NCBI GenBank assembly: GCA_016125475.1
Contig: WGLR01000012.1
Span: 171,231-235,230, forward strand
Direction of reading: 5' to 3'
DNA: 64,000 bases
Origin: Betaproteobacteria bacterium
GTDB taxonomy: Bacteria > Pseudomonadota > Gammaproteobacteria > Burkholderiales > Ga0077523
Shown: positions 1 through 8,209 of the stretch, piece after piece
How the letters are laid out: the number at the start of each line of letters is the position of its first letter
Numbering within the stretch: the stretch's first letter is position 1
Position numbers and translations under genes: made by a program
The notes under the pieces: generated by a model
Told to the model about the DNA's origin: nothing
Databases searched by the model: none
The model's input: only the letters and a program-made list of their open reading frames with translations

Positions 1-75
1 ACGGTGGATGCCGCGCGTGACCCCGTCCGGGTCGCGCCGGGGGCATTGGTGTCGCGAACACACGCACACGCTGCC

Positions 76-780
76 TCATGGGGCGAGCAGACGCACGAGT
101 TCGGGGTCGTCGCGAAGGGTTTCGGACGGTCCCTCGAGCGCGATGTGACCGCGATCCATGACATAGCAGTACCGAGAGACACGCAATGCGAGCTTCACAT
201 GCTGCTCCACGATCAGGATCGCGATTTCCCGGGAGAGTTGCTCGAGCCTCTGCGCGATTTCCTCGATCACGCCGTGCCAGACGCCTTCGGTCGGCTCGTC
301 GAGCATGAGCAGGTGTGGTCGCGCAAGCAGTGCCCGACTGATCGCGAGCATCTTTCTCTCCCCGCCGGAAAGCGTCCCGGCCTTCTGAGTGAGCCTCTGT
401 CCGAGACGCGGGAACAGATCCAGCATCTCGTCGATTCGCTGCCGGCCCGTACGATCACCCATCGCGCCGACGAGGAGGTTCTCCCTGACCGTGAGACTGC
501 CGAAGATGGCCTGTTCCTGAGGCACGTGGCCAAGCCCCCTGCGCACGCGCTTCTCGGTTGCCATGCGGGTGCAGTCCCTGCCTTCGAAACGCACGGTCCC
601 GCGCGACGGGCGCAGGTCGCCCGCGAGCGTCCGGAGAAGCGTCGTCTTTCCGGCGCCATTGCGGCCGAGAATCGCCACGCCCCCACGGCCGGGAACCTTC
701 AGCGAGACGCCGAACAGCGCCTGGCTCCTCCCGTAGTGCGTGACGATGTCTTCCGCCTGGAGCAGAACGTCTTCAGACAT
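76..780 (-). CDS. livF: ABC transporter ATP-binding protein, LivF/UrtE type
   Basis: One of two cytoplasmic ATPases powering a branched-chain amino acid/urea/amide type importer. The 234-residue protein has Walker A GRNGAGKTT at about 39-47, the signature LSGGERK at 137-143 and Walker B LLMLDEP at about 157-163, with length typical of LivF. I chose the ATG at 780 over an upstream in-frame ATG because it overlaps the stop of the preceding livG by 8 bases, as is usual for coupled ABC subunits. It is the last gene of a five-gene minus-strand operon (H, binding protein, M, G, F). Substrate is not readable: the binding protein looks closer to urea/amide receptors than to leucine receptors. The 75 bases beyond the stop hold no feature I can support. 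Confidence 0.93.
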   Translation of the reverse strand: MSEDVLLQAEDIVTHYGRSQALFGVSLKVPGRGGVAILGRNGAGKTTLLRTLAGDLRPSRGTVRFEGRDCTRMATEKRVRRGLGHVPQEQAIFGSLTVRENLLVGAMGDRTGRQRIDEMLDLFPRLGQRLTQKAGTLSGGERKMLAISRALLARPHLLMLDEPTEGVWHGVIEEIAQRLEQLSREIAILIVEQHVKLALRVSRYCYVMDRGHIALEGPSETLRDDPELVRLLAP

Positions 781-1507
781 TGGCGAGGTAAGCCTCCTTG
801 ACACGTTCGTCCTTCTGCACCTCCGCCGTCGATCCCGTCGCGACGACCCTGCCCTGATCGAGCACGGTGAGCGAGTCGCAGATGTCGCGGATGAAGTCGA
901 GATCGTGCTCGACGATGAGAAGGGAGCAGTGGGACCGGATGGGGGCGAGGAGCTCGCCGGTGGCCCGACGCTCCTGCGGGCTCATGCCGGCCGTCGGCTC
1001 GTCGAGAAGCAGCACCTTGGGTTCCCGCGCGAGCGCAATCGCTATCTCCAGCCACTGCTGCTGACCGTGCGACAGCACGCCTGCGAGGTCGTCCCTGCGG
1101 TCGTCGAGCCGGAAACGCTCGAGGAAAGCCATGACCTTCTCGTCGAGTCGTCGTCGGGAGCTCGAGAAAATCTGGGCGGCCATGGACTCGCCGGCCTGCA
1201 CGGAGAGCAGCACGTTGTCGTACACCGACAGTTCGGGGAAGATCGCGGTGATCTGGAACTTCAGGCTCAGTCCGGCGCGCGAGCGAGTCGGAGACGTCGC
1301 GCGGGTGATGTCCTGGCCCGCCAGCACGATCGAGCCCGACGTCGCGAATTCGGCGCCTGCGATGCACTTGAGCAGCGTGCTCTTGCCCGAGCCGTTCGGT
1401 CCGATGAGACCGTGAAACTCGTTCGCCCTGACATACAGATCGACGCCGTCGAGCGCCGCGAGCGACCCGTAGACCTTCGAGATCGCCCGCGCTTCAAGCA
1501 GCTTCAT
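773..1507 (-). CDS. livG: ABC transporter ATP-binding protein, LivG/UrtD type
   Basis: Second ATPase subunit of the importer, 244 residues. Walker A GPNGSGKST lies at 36-44, a variant signature LSHGQQQ at 145-151, Walker B VLLLDEP at about 165-171 and the switch histidine in IVEHD near the C terminus. The LSHGQ form, in place of LSGGQ, is common in the UrtD group. The start at 1507 (protein begins MKLLEAR) is preferred to an ATG 69 bases upstream because it aligns with the family N terminus and overlaps the end of livM by 14 bases. It sits between livM and livF in the same operon. Confidence 0.92.
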   Translation of the reverse strand: MKLLEARAISKVYGSLAALDGVDLYVRANEFHGLIGPNGSGKSTLLKCIAGAEFATSGSIVLAGQDITRATSPTRSRAGLSLKFQITAIFPELSVYDNVLLSVQAGESMAAQIFSSSRRRLDEKVMAFLERFRLDDRRDDLAGVLSHGQQQWLEIAIALAREPKVLLLDEPTAGMSPQERRATGELLAPIRSHCSLLIVEHDLDFIRDICDSLTVLDQGRVVATGSTAEVQKDERVKEAYLANV

Positions 1508-2558
1508 GTCTCGTCCCGGCAACGGGATCTGCGGCCTGCTTCGGACGCCCGAACGACCCGACACGCTCACGATCACTGACCAGAAGGCCCATGATCCCGG
1601 TCGGACGGAACATGACGAGCGCGAGCAGCAGGAGGCCCAGCACGATGGGCCAGCCCGTCTCCCAGTACTGGGAGAGTGCGTAGCTCATGATCTCGATGAG
1701 GCCGACGCCGATGATCGGCCCGATCAGAGTGCCTACCCCACCGAACAGTGCGTACAGGACCACCTGCGTGGAGAGCACCGGTCCGAGCTGCCCCGGCCCC
1801 ATGAACCCTTCGTGAAACGCGTACATGCCGCCGGCCGTGCCGGCGATGAGTCCGCCCAGCGAGAACACGACACCCTTGTAGTTCTGGACCCGGTAACCGA
1901 GAAACGCGATGCGGCTCTCCTGCTGCCGGATACCCGCGAGAACGAGCCCGAACTGCGATCGCATGAGAAGCCGCACGAGCACGTAAACCGTGGCGAGGAT
2001 TCCGAGCGCCATGAAATAGAACAGGATGCCTTCCTCGATCTCGACCCCGCCGATCGTCAGGCGGGGCAGCGACGAGATGCCGTTCTGTCCGCCCACGTAC
2101 GACCAGCCGCGTGCAAGACGCTCGACGACGTAGGAGCCGGTGAGCGTCCCGAGTGCGACGAACACCACGGTGGTCGGGCGTCGGCCGAGGATGACGATGA
2201 TCGCGAGCACGAGTGCGCTCAGGAGGCCCGTCACGGCAGCAGTCGGGAGCAGGACCAGGACCGAGGTGACATCGAGTTTCGTGGCGATCAGCGCAGCCGT
2301 GTAGCCCGCCACGCCGAAGAACAGAGCCTGGCCGAAGCTCATGATTCCGCCGAAGCCCCAGACCATGTCGAACGAGATCGCGAGCAGCCCCAGTATGAGC
2401 ACCTTGGTCGCGAAGAGGATCCAGAAATCCTCCACGAGCCAGGGCAGGGGAATGGCTGCGACGAGAAGGGCGATCTCGATCCACGGGAGCACCCGACGGT
2501 AGGCCGGGGCACGTTGCCTACCGCCGGAATTCTCTTGCATGAGGGGCATCGTTCCCAT
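1494..2558 (-). CDS. livM: Branched-chain amino acid/urea-type ABC permease, LivM
   Basis: Inner-membrane permease of the importer, up to 354 residues with about nine or ten hydrophobic segments beginning at IEIALLVAAIPLPWL. The landmarks VWGFGGIMSFGQALFFG (about residues 67-83) and FGGVGTLIGPIIG near the C terminus are LivM/UrtC family hallmarks. Three in-frame ATGs at 2558, 2549 and 2540 compete; the middle one has a GGGAA just upstream, so the true start is uncertain by up to six codons. The gap to the binding-protein gene is 44 bases and the gene overlaps livG. Confidence 0.92.
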   Translation of the reverse strand: MGTMPLMQENSGGRQRAPAYRRVLPWIEIALLVAAIPLPWLVEDFWILFATKVLILGLLAISFDMVWGFGGIMSFGQALFFGVAGYTAALIATKLDVTSVLVLLPTAAVTGLLSALVLAIIVILGRRPTTVVFVALGTLTGSYVVERLARGWSYVGGQNGISSLPRLTIGGVEIEEGILFYFMALGILATVYVLVRLLMRSQFGLVLAGIRQQESRIAFLGYRVQNYKGVVFSLGGLIAGTAGGMYAFHEGFMGPGQLGPVLSTQVVLYALFGGVGTLIGPIIGVGLIEIMSYALSQYWETGWPIVLGLLLLALVMFRPTGIMGLLVSDRERVGSFGRPKQAADPVAGTRHEAA

Positions 2559-2602
2559 GAGTCGTCACAGGGGTCGACAGGACGGACGAGGCGCTGGCCG
2601 TG

Positions 2603-3835
2603 CTACAGGCACTCGCGCGGGTCGACCAGCCCCTTGCTCTTCTCGACGATCTCGTAGGTTCCTTTCCTGGCCACCGCCGTGTACATGTTCATGCGCACAT
2701 GCATCGTGCCGGGCACGACCTCGCATGGCCCGCCGAGGCCATCGGCGAGCCTTGCGTGATCCAGCGCCTCCGACACGGCGTCTCGCCTGACGCTCTTCGC
2801 GCCCTTGACGGCTTCCGCCCACAGATTGAGGCCACGCCACATGCCGGTGGCCGCACTGCCTGCCGTCAGCGGATTCTTGGTTCCGTACAGCCTGGTGTAC
2901 TTGTCCTGAACCTGATTGCCGAACGGGTCGTTCACGGCCTTGAAATAGTCGAGGCAGCTCGCGAGGCCCTCGATCTCGTGTGCAGGCGTGATGTTCAGCG
3001 CATTCTCGTCATAGTAGACGCAGGCGAGCCGGCCCCCCTTCTTCGAGAATCCCGCCTCGTAGAGCTGCTTGAACAGGGCGGCGACTCCTGGCGGAATGGT
3101 CGTGTTGAACACCACGTTGACCCCGCTCGACATGATCTTGTTGACCGTCGCGCTGTAGTCGTTGTGGTCGACCGGGAAGTATTCCTCGCCGACGACTTCG
3201 CCGCCGTGCGACTCGATCACCTTGCGGGCGTACTTGTTCAGCACGTGCGGCCACACGTAGTCGGCGGAGGGCAGATAGAACTTCTTGCCGCCGTTCCTGA
3301 TGAGCCAGGGTATGAAGGTGTCGCACTGCTGTGCGGGCGTCGGGCCGGTGCAATAGAGGTACTTCGTGCATTCCAGACCTTCATAGAGCTGCGGATAGAT
3401 GTAGAGCGTCCTCCCGCGGTGCACGATCGTGTCCTTGATCGCATTGCGCATCGAGCTCGTGATCCCGCCCAGGACCACGTCCACGCGATCCTTCTGCACG
3501 AGCTCGCGCACGCGTGTGACGGCGAGCTGCTCGTTCGTGGCCGTATCCTTGAGGATCATCTGCAAGGGGCGCCCCAGCAGACCGCCCGCCGCGTTCATTT
3601 CGTCGATGACCATCCTGGCCACCTGAGAGTTGGGAATGCCCCCCCAGCTGATCGGGCCCGTGAGATCCGTCGCGATGCCCACCTTGATGGGAGCTGCAGC
3701 CCATGCTCCTCGCGGATTCAGGATCCACGTGCCCGCACCAGCGGCGGTCATGCCTGCGAGCACGCCTGCCCGCTGCAGAAACAGACGGCGCTCGTAGGAC
3801 CGAACGCGTCCTGCCACCTCGTCTCGTTGCGACAT
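2603..3835 (-). CDS. ABC transporter periplasmic substrate-binding protein, amide/urea receptor-like
   Basis: Receptor that delivers substrate to the Liv-type permease. The 410-residue protein starts at 3835 behind a strong GGAGGAG ribosome site that overlaps the livH stop. An export signal with twin arginines (ERRLFLQRAG, residues 15-24) and an AWA-A cleavage region near 45-48 suggests Tat-dependent export of a folded protein. The mature part begins IKVGIATDLTGPISWGG, the type I periplasmic-binding fold of the AmiC/UrtA group, followed by LLGRPLQMILKDTATN and LGGITSSMRNAI. The fold and UrtA/AmiC-like signatures argue for an amide, urea or similar polar ligand rather than leucine, but this is inference. 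Its position between H and M is unusual but seen in other urt/liv loci. Confidence 0.9.
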   Translation of the reverse strand: MSQRDEVAGRVRSYERRLFLQRAGVLAGMTAAGAGTWILNPRGAWAAAPIKVGIATDLTGPISWGGIPNSQVARMVIDEMNAAGGLLGRPLQMILKDTATNEQLAVTRVRELVQKDRVDVVLGGITSSMRNAIKDTIVHRGRTLYIYPQLYEGLECTKYLYCTGPTPAQQCDTFIPWLIRNGGKKFYLPSADYVWPHVLNKYARKVIESHGGEVVGEEYFPVDHNDYSATVNKIMSSGVNVVFNTTIPPGVAALFKQLYEAGFSKKGGRLACVYYDENALNITPAHEIEGLASCLDYFKAVNDPFGNQVQDKYTRLYGTKNPLTAGSAATGMWRGLNLWAEAVKGAKSVRRDAVSEALDHARLADGLGGPCEVVPGTMHVRMNMYTAVARKGTYEIVEKSKGLVDPRECL

Positions 3836-3837
3836 GT

Positions 3838-4692
3838 TCAACTCCTCCATCTGGAAAGTAGACCTTCGGGACGAAACTTGACGATGACGATTGCGATGAG
3901 GAACACCAGAAGATTTGCGACCACGGGCTTGATCACCCAGGGCAGGGCCGCGCTGGTCGCGCCGACCAGCGCGGCGCCCGCGACCGAACCCTCGAAGCTG
4001 CCCATGCCCCCGAGCATCACGGCGAGAAACGATTTGATGAGAAACGGCACGCCCAGATCGGCATTCAGCGAATAGATCGGCACCATGAGTCCGCCTGCGA
4101 GACCCGCGAGACCCGCGCCCAGGGCGAACGTGGCGGCGTACACGCGAGACGTCGAGATTCCCGACGCGCGTGCGAGCGCGGGATTCTCGAGCGACGCGCG
4201 CATCTGCAGCCCGAACCGCGTCCGCACGAGCAGCAGATAACACCCGACCATGACCACCACGGTGATCACGATCACGGCAGAGCGCCATTTCGAGATGGAG
4301 AAGTGTCCGAGGCCGAACGATCCGACGAGCGGGGCACTCACGTTGTAGAACTGACCCCCGAGCAGGCCACGCACCCCTTCACGCAGCACGAGCGCGATCG
4401 CGTAGGTGCCCAGCATGGCGACGACGGGCGCCGCATAGAACCGGCGGATGACGAGCCGCTCGAGCACGAGTCCGACGATCGCAACGCACAATGGAGCGAG
4501 CAACATGCCGAACCAGGAAGGCATGCCGGTGCCTTCCACGAGGTAGACGGTGTACGCACCCAGGAGCACGAATTCGCCGTGCGCGAAATTGAAGATGCCC
4601 ATCATGCTGGCGATGATGCCCAGCCCGAGCACGACGAGGACGAAGATCGCGCTGTATGCAGCCACATCGAAGACGAACGGAACGACGTCCAT
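3838..4692 (-). CDS. livH: Branched-chain amino acid/urea-type ABC permease, LivH
   Basis: First gene of the importer operon; inner-membrane permease of 284 residues with about eight hydrophobic helices. The conserved GIFNFAHGEFVLLGAYT segment (about residues 33-49) and LGGMGSFEGSVAGA near the C terminus are LivH/UrtB signatures. Start at 4692 is chosen over an ATG 30 bases upstream because GAGGAG lies directly before it. Its stop codon is two bases from the next start, so the binding protein is probably translated by coupling. Confidence 0.92.
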   Translation of the reverse strand: MDVVPFVFDVAAYSAIFVLVVLGLGIIASMMGIFNFAHGEFVLLGAYTVYLVEGTGMPSWFGMLLAPLCVAIVGLVLERLVIRRFYAAPVVAMLGTYAIALVLREGVRGLLGGQFYNVSAPLVGSFGLGHFSISKWRSAVIVITVVVMVGCYLLLVRTRFGLQMRASLENPALARASGISTSRVYAATFALGAGLAGLAGGLMVPIYSLNADLGVPFLIKSFLAVMLGGMGSFEGSVAGAALVGATSAALPWVIKPVVANLLVFLIAIVIVKFRPEGLLSRWRS

Positions 4693-5114
4693 TGACTCCT
4701 CACGACTGGCAAACGTGTACACGACGGATCGCAGATTGCGTGCCTGTCGGTGCCGTGCGACCTGGAAGTGCCTAACTCATGGAATCGCCGGAAATATTTT
4801 CCCGTGAACGGAAGGCATTCCGGTCAGGGAAGGCAGCGGCGGCGCCCGTCCGACGCGCAGCGGTCCGCGCCCATGCACCGATCTGGCGCGAGAGAGGATA
4901 AGGCTCCCTGTCGAACCGGTACAAGCGGAAACGTTTGCGCATCGCAGTATCGGATCGTCGGGGGCGCGTGGTGCAGGACGGGTAGTCCGCGTGCCATCCT
5001 CTCCGCGTGACGGGCAGCTGGCCGCCGCCTTCGTACTGCGGTTGCGCACTGCGTCATCGCTGTCCCGATCGCGTGGTCGAGTCGTGACCCCGCGACGCCC
5101 GGCGGGACATCCCG
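4693..5114. other. Intergenic region upstream of the liv operon
   Basis: This 422-base gap separates the start of livH from the 3' end of the YeeE pair; both flanking genes are on the minus strand. It must hold the promoter of the liv operon. Open frames here on either strand lack family-like sequence and ribosome sites, so I call no gene. I see no convincing -35/-10 pair or rho-independent terminator. Confidence 0.5.
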
Positions 5115-5576
5115 CTAGCCCAGCTCGGACGATCCTGTGCCGTGGGGCGGGGTGTGCTCCCGGGCACTCAGGAGGGAAGCGCCCGTGTGCACCATCATTC
5201 CGAGGAGCATGGCGGGCAGGAAGATCCACGTCTCCCAGGACGACATCCCGATGGTGGCGATCGCACTGCCGGGGCAGTACCCGGCGAGTCCCCAGCCGAC
5301 CCCGAAAAGTGCCGTGCCGGTGACGAGCCGTCCGTCCACGGCCGTCGCGCCCGGGAGGAGGAAACGGTCGGCCAGCAGGGGGCGATCTCGTCGCAGAACC
5401 TTGCGGAACGCGATGGCCGTCACCGTCACGGCACTTCCGAGGACGAAAAGCAGGCTGGGATCCCACGCGCCCCCGACGTCGAGGAACGCGAGCACCCGGT
5501 TCGGGTCGGTCATGGATGCGAGCGCCAGGCCACCGCCGAAGAGCAGACCGGACGCGAATGCCGCCAGAGCTCTCAT
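5115..5576 (-). CDS. YeeE/YedE (DUF6691) sulfur-transport half protein, second half
   Basis: Inner-membrane protein of 153 residues, the DUF6691/YeeE C-terminal half of a thiosulfate/sulfur-compound transporter. It has about four hydrophobic helices and the hallmark GLAGYCPGSAIATIG with Cys101, the counterpart of cysteines that relay sulfur in YeeE. The N-terminal LLFGGGLALASMTDPNRVLAFLDVGG is also characteristic. The start follows the stop of the partner gene by three bases, so the two halves are almost certainly made together. Such split pairs are often controlled by ArsR-type sulfur sensors and sit with sulfur dioxygenases or rhodaneses; none is adjacent here, although rhodanese domains occur 9 kb away. 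Confidence 0.88.
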   Translation of the reverse strand: MRALAAFASGLLFGGGLALASMTDPNRVLAFLDVGGAWDPSLLFVLGSAVTVTAIAFRKVLRRDRPLLADRFLLPGATAVDGRLVTGTALFGVGWGLAGYCPGSAIATIGMSSWETWIFLPAMLLGMMVHTGASLLSAREHTPPHGTGSSELG

Positions 5577-5579
5577 GAT

Positions 5580-6011
5580 TCAGGCGACTCCGAACACATG
5601 GCGCACGGTGAACGTCGTCGCGATGGCCGTCGCGAGGAATATCGCCGTCGCGACGGCCGACCGGGGCGACAGGCGGCCGAGACCACAGACCCCGTGGCCG
5701 CTCGTGCAGCCACTTCCGAGCGACGCCCCGAAGCCGACGAGGAGGCCGCCCGCCGTGAGCAGGCCCGCAGGGAAATCGGGGCGATCCGTGTGCACCGTCC
5801 CTGTCAGGGACGAGAAAACGAACGCACCGAGAATGGTTCCGGCGACGAAATACACGCGCCAGGCCGCATCACCGCGGGGGCCTTCGAGCAGACCCGACAC
5901 GATGTGGCTTGCCCCCGCGATGCGTCCGTTGCAGAGCAGCAGCAGGGCTGCAGCCGCACCGATCATCGCACCGCCGGCCAGCGCCGGAAAATAAGGAAAA
6001 GATTGCAACAT
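5580..6011 (-). CDS. YeeE/YedE sulfur-transport half protein, first half
   Basis: Inner-membrane protein of 143 residues forming the first half of the split YeeE/YedE transporter. The signature GSGCTSGHGVCGLGRLSPRS (residues about 100-118) carries Cys102 and Cys109, the positions known in the family to handle thiosulfate-type sulfur. The start at 6011 (MLQSFPYF) gives a family-length protein; a longer open frame upstream is rejected because its translation is not membrane-like. It is transcribed divergently from arsS, so the 267-base gap 6012-6278 must contain both promoters. Confidence 0.88.
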   Translation of the reverse strand: MLQSFPYFPALAGGAMIGAAAALLLLCNGRIAGASHIVSGLLEGPRGDAAWRVYFVAGTILGAFVFSSLTGTVHTDRPDFPAGLLTAGGLLVGFGASLGSGCTSGHGVCGLGRLSPRSAVATAIFLATAIATTFTVRHVFGVA

Positions 6012-6076
6012 TTCTCGTGACGCACGTTCCCATCGGACAGTCGGCAGCGTAGCCGAGCCACCGGGCCCGGCCAATC

Positions 6077-6100
6077 GGCGTATTTCGATATCGATATGCC
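6077..6100. promoter_or_regulatory. Imperfect palindrome between yeeE and arsS, candidate operator
   Basis: A 24-base interrupted inverted repeat with outer arms GGCGTAT and ATATGCC and an inner perfect decamer TCGATATCGA lies in the divergent gap, 66 bases upstream of the YeeE start. Its AT-rich, dyad-symmetric form resembles sites used by ArsR/SmtB-type repressors that control YeeE-like genes. No such repressor gene is in the window, so the assignment is inference. Confidence 0.3.
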
Positions 6101-6278
6101 AATCCGTTGTATCGCCCGGCCCGCTGCCGTCCGTGCATCCGAAACGGGCCTGCACGCGTATGAGTTCCTGGACGCGACGGACGGATCGCGACACGTGCGC
6201 ATCGCCGCCTTGCCGTGACCCCGTTGCGTATCCCGGCTAGACTGCCTCCGATACACAGGAACGGACACAGGACACTCC

Positions 6279-7247
6279 ATGCACGCCACGCTGCCTCTCC
6301 TCGAAACATCCGACTTTCCGGAGATTCGTCGTCACAAGCTCGTCACGCTGCAGGTCAATGTCGGTTATCGCTGCAACCAGGCCTGTCTGCACTGCCACGT
6401 GAACGCGAGCCCGGATCGCAAGGAGATGATGGGCGCCGAGGTCGCCGAAGAGGTGCTCGACTACCTTCGCGCGTCCGGTGCCGAGGTGCTCGACATCACC
6501 GGCGGCGCGCCGGAGCTCAATCCCCACTTCCGGCGCCTCGTCGAAGCGGCGCGCGGGATGGGGAGGCACGTGATCGACCGGTGCAACCTCACGATCCTCA
6601 CGGAACCGGGTCAGGATGACCTCGCAGGGTTCCTGGCCCGCCACGGTGTCGAGGTCATCGCGTCGTTGCCCTGCTACACGGAGGAACTCGTCGATCGGCA
6701 GCGCGGCAAGGGCGTCTACGAGCGAAGCATCGCTGGCATCAGGCGTCTGAATGCACTCGGCTACGGTGACCCGGACTCGGGGCTCGAACTCAATCTCGTC
6801 TACAACCCTCAGGGGCCGTCCCTGCCGCCTGCCCAGGACGCACTCGAGGAAGACTACCGCCGGGTCCTCGGCGAGAACTTCGGCATCCGTTTCAATCGTC
6901 TGTTCACGCTTGCGAACATGCCGATCCAGCGGTTCGGCTCCACGCTCGTGAGCAAGGGCCAGTTCGACGACTACATGCGTCTGCTCAAGAGCAGTGCGCG
7001 GCCCGAGAACCTCGCGTCGGTGATGTGCCGCACGCTCGTGTCGGTCGACTGGCAGGGCTACGTCTACGACTGCGACTTCAACCAGATGCTCGGACTGCCG
7101 CTCGCGATCGCAGGCAGGCCCAAGGTCCGGCTGCCGGAACTCATCCGGCACGACCTCGCGGGCAACCCGATCGCCGTGGCCGACCACTGTTACGGGTGCA
7201 CCGCCGGACAGGGGTCGAGCTGCGGCGGTGCCCTGAAGTCCGCCTAG
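6279..7247 (+). CDS. arsS: Arsenosugar biosynthesis radical SAM protein ArsS
   Basis: Radical SAM enzyme that in characterised systems adds a 5'-deoxyadenosyl group to dimethylarsenic, the committed step to arsenosugars. The 322-residue protein has the 4Fe-4S motif CNQACLHC (Cys32, Cys36, Cys39) after QVNVGYR, then DITGGAPELNPHFR, and a C-terminal CYGCTAGQGSSCGG (Cys304, Cys307, Cys315) typical of the ArsS/DUF3641 group, in which some members carry selenocysteine. Here all positions are ordinary Cys codons. It starts the 6.3-11.3 kb island. The usual upstream partner arsM (arsenite methyltransferase) is absent from the window, while the partner glycosyltransferases lie near 35-36 kb. Confidence 0.92.
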   Translation: MHATLPLLETSDFPEIRRHKLVTLQVNVGYRCNQACLHCHVNASPDRKEMMGAEVAEEVLDYLRASGAEVLDITGGAPELNPHFRRLVEAARGMGRHVIDRCNLTILTEPGQDDLAGFLARHGVEVIASLPCYTEELVDRQRGKGVYERSIAGIRRLNALGYGDPDSGLELNLVYNPQGPSLPPAQDALEEDYRRVLGENFGIRFNRLFTLANMPIQRFGSTLVSKGQFDDYMRLLKSSARPENLASVMCRTLVSVDWQGYVYDCDFNQMLGLPLAIAGRPKVRLPELIRHDLAGNPIAVADHCYGCTAGQGSSCGGALKSA

Positions 7248-7254
7248 GATCTCC

Positions 7255-8184
7255 ATGGCTCGGGAGCAGCCCGGACGCGCCTGTCCCCTTCACTACCGGT
7301 ACGCTCCAGAGTCGTTCGCGGCCGCGCCGTCGATCGGCACCGACGTGCTCTACGTCGTCGGCGGGCTGTACGGCAATCCGTTCGCGCTCGATGCAGTGCT
7401 CGCACTCGCGGCCCGGGAACGCACCGAACCGCTCATCGTCTTCAACGGCGACTTCCACTGGTTCGATGTCGATCCCGGGGTTTTCGAACGCGTCGACCGC
7501 GCCGTCTCGCACCACGAGCGGTTGCGCGGCAATGTCGAGACGGAACTCGCCGGGGACGACGATGCGGCGGGGTGCGGCTGCGCATACCCCGAGTGGGTCG
7601 GCGACGCCGAAGTCGATCGGTCCAACAGGATCCTGCTGCGCCTGCGCGATGCCGCGCGGCGGTTTCCGGCCCGTCTCGAGGCGCTTGCCGCACTGCCGAT
7701 GTGGCGCGTCGCGGACGTCGGTGGAATCCGCATCGGCATCGTCCACGGCGACGCGTGGTCGCTGTCGGGCTGGGCGTTCTCGCAGGAGCGTCTCGCGGAT
7801 GACCCGAGGGCGGTCCAGCGCGCCATTCACGCGGCGGGTGTGCACGTGTTCGCGTCGTCGCACACGTGCCTGCCCGTGCTTCTGAACACGCACGCTGGCG
7901 TGCTCGTCAACAACGGCGCGGCGGGCATGCCGAACTTCACGGGAACTCGGTTCGGCATCATCACGCGCATCGCGACCCGGGATGCCCCGGAGCCTGCTCT
8001 CTATGGCGTCGAACGCGACGGCGTGCGTATCGAAGCCCTGCCATTGCACTACGACGCGCCCGCGTGGATCGAGCTCTTCGACGCGCAGTGGCCTCCGGGC
8101 TCCCCCGCGCAAATTTCCTATCGGGAACGAATCGTTTCGGGCCCGCGCTACGTACAACACCAGGCAATGCGAACCGTCGGCTGA
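7255..8184 (+). CDS. Metallophosphoesterase-like protein with degenerate metal site
   Basis: A 309-residue calcineurin-like phosphoesterase fold protein lying 7 bases after arsS, so co-transcribed. Segments corresponding to family blocks are visible: YVVGGLYGNPFALDAV (block I, normally D-x-H-G-N), VFNGDFHWFD (GD block), GNVETEL (GN block), GIVHGD and SSHTCLPV (C-terminal H blocks). The block I aspartate and histidine are replaced by Gly and Tyr, so one metal ligand set appears lost. It may use one metal, act on an unusual substrate or be catalytically reduced. Role in arsenosugar or nucleoside chemistry is suggested only by neighbourhood. Confidence 0.75.
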   Translation: MAREQPGRACPLHYRYAPESFAAAPSIGTDVLYVVGGLYGNPFALDAVLALAARERTEPLIVFNGDFHWFDVDPGVFERVDRAVSHHERLRGNVETELAGDDDAAGCGCAYPEWVGDAEVDRSNRILLRLRDAARRFPARLEALAALPMWRVADVGGIRIGIVHGDAWSLSGWAFSQERLADDPRAVQRAIHAAGVHVFASSHTCLPVLLNTHAGVLVNNGAAGMPNFTGTRFGIITRIATRDAPEPALYGVERDGVRIEALPLHYDAPAWIELFDAQWPPGSPAQISYRERIVSGPRYVQHQAMRTVG

Positions 8185-8209
8185 ACGGGCCGGCAGCCCT
8201 GGAGAGGAC

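Noticed and set aside
29-75. A gene or RNA upstream of livF's 3' end.
   Set aside because: Too short and without conserved signal; it is simply the 3' flank of the operon.
4777-5466. A 229-codon minus-strand frame overlapping the YeeE half and the intergenic gap.
   Set aside because: It is in a different frame from the clear YeeE half gene and is Arg/Pro-rich without a recognisable domain.
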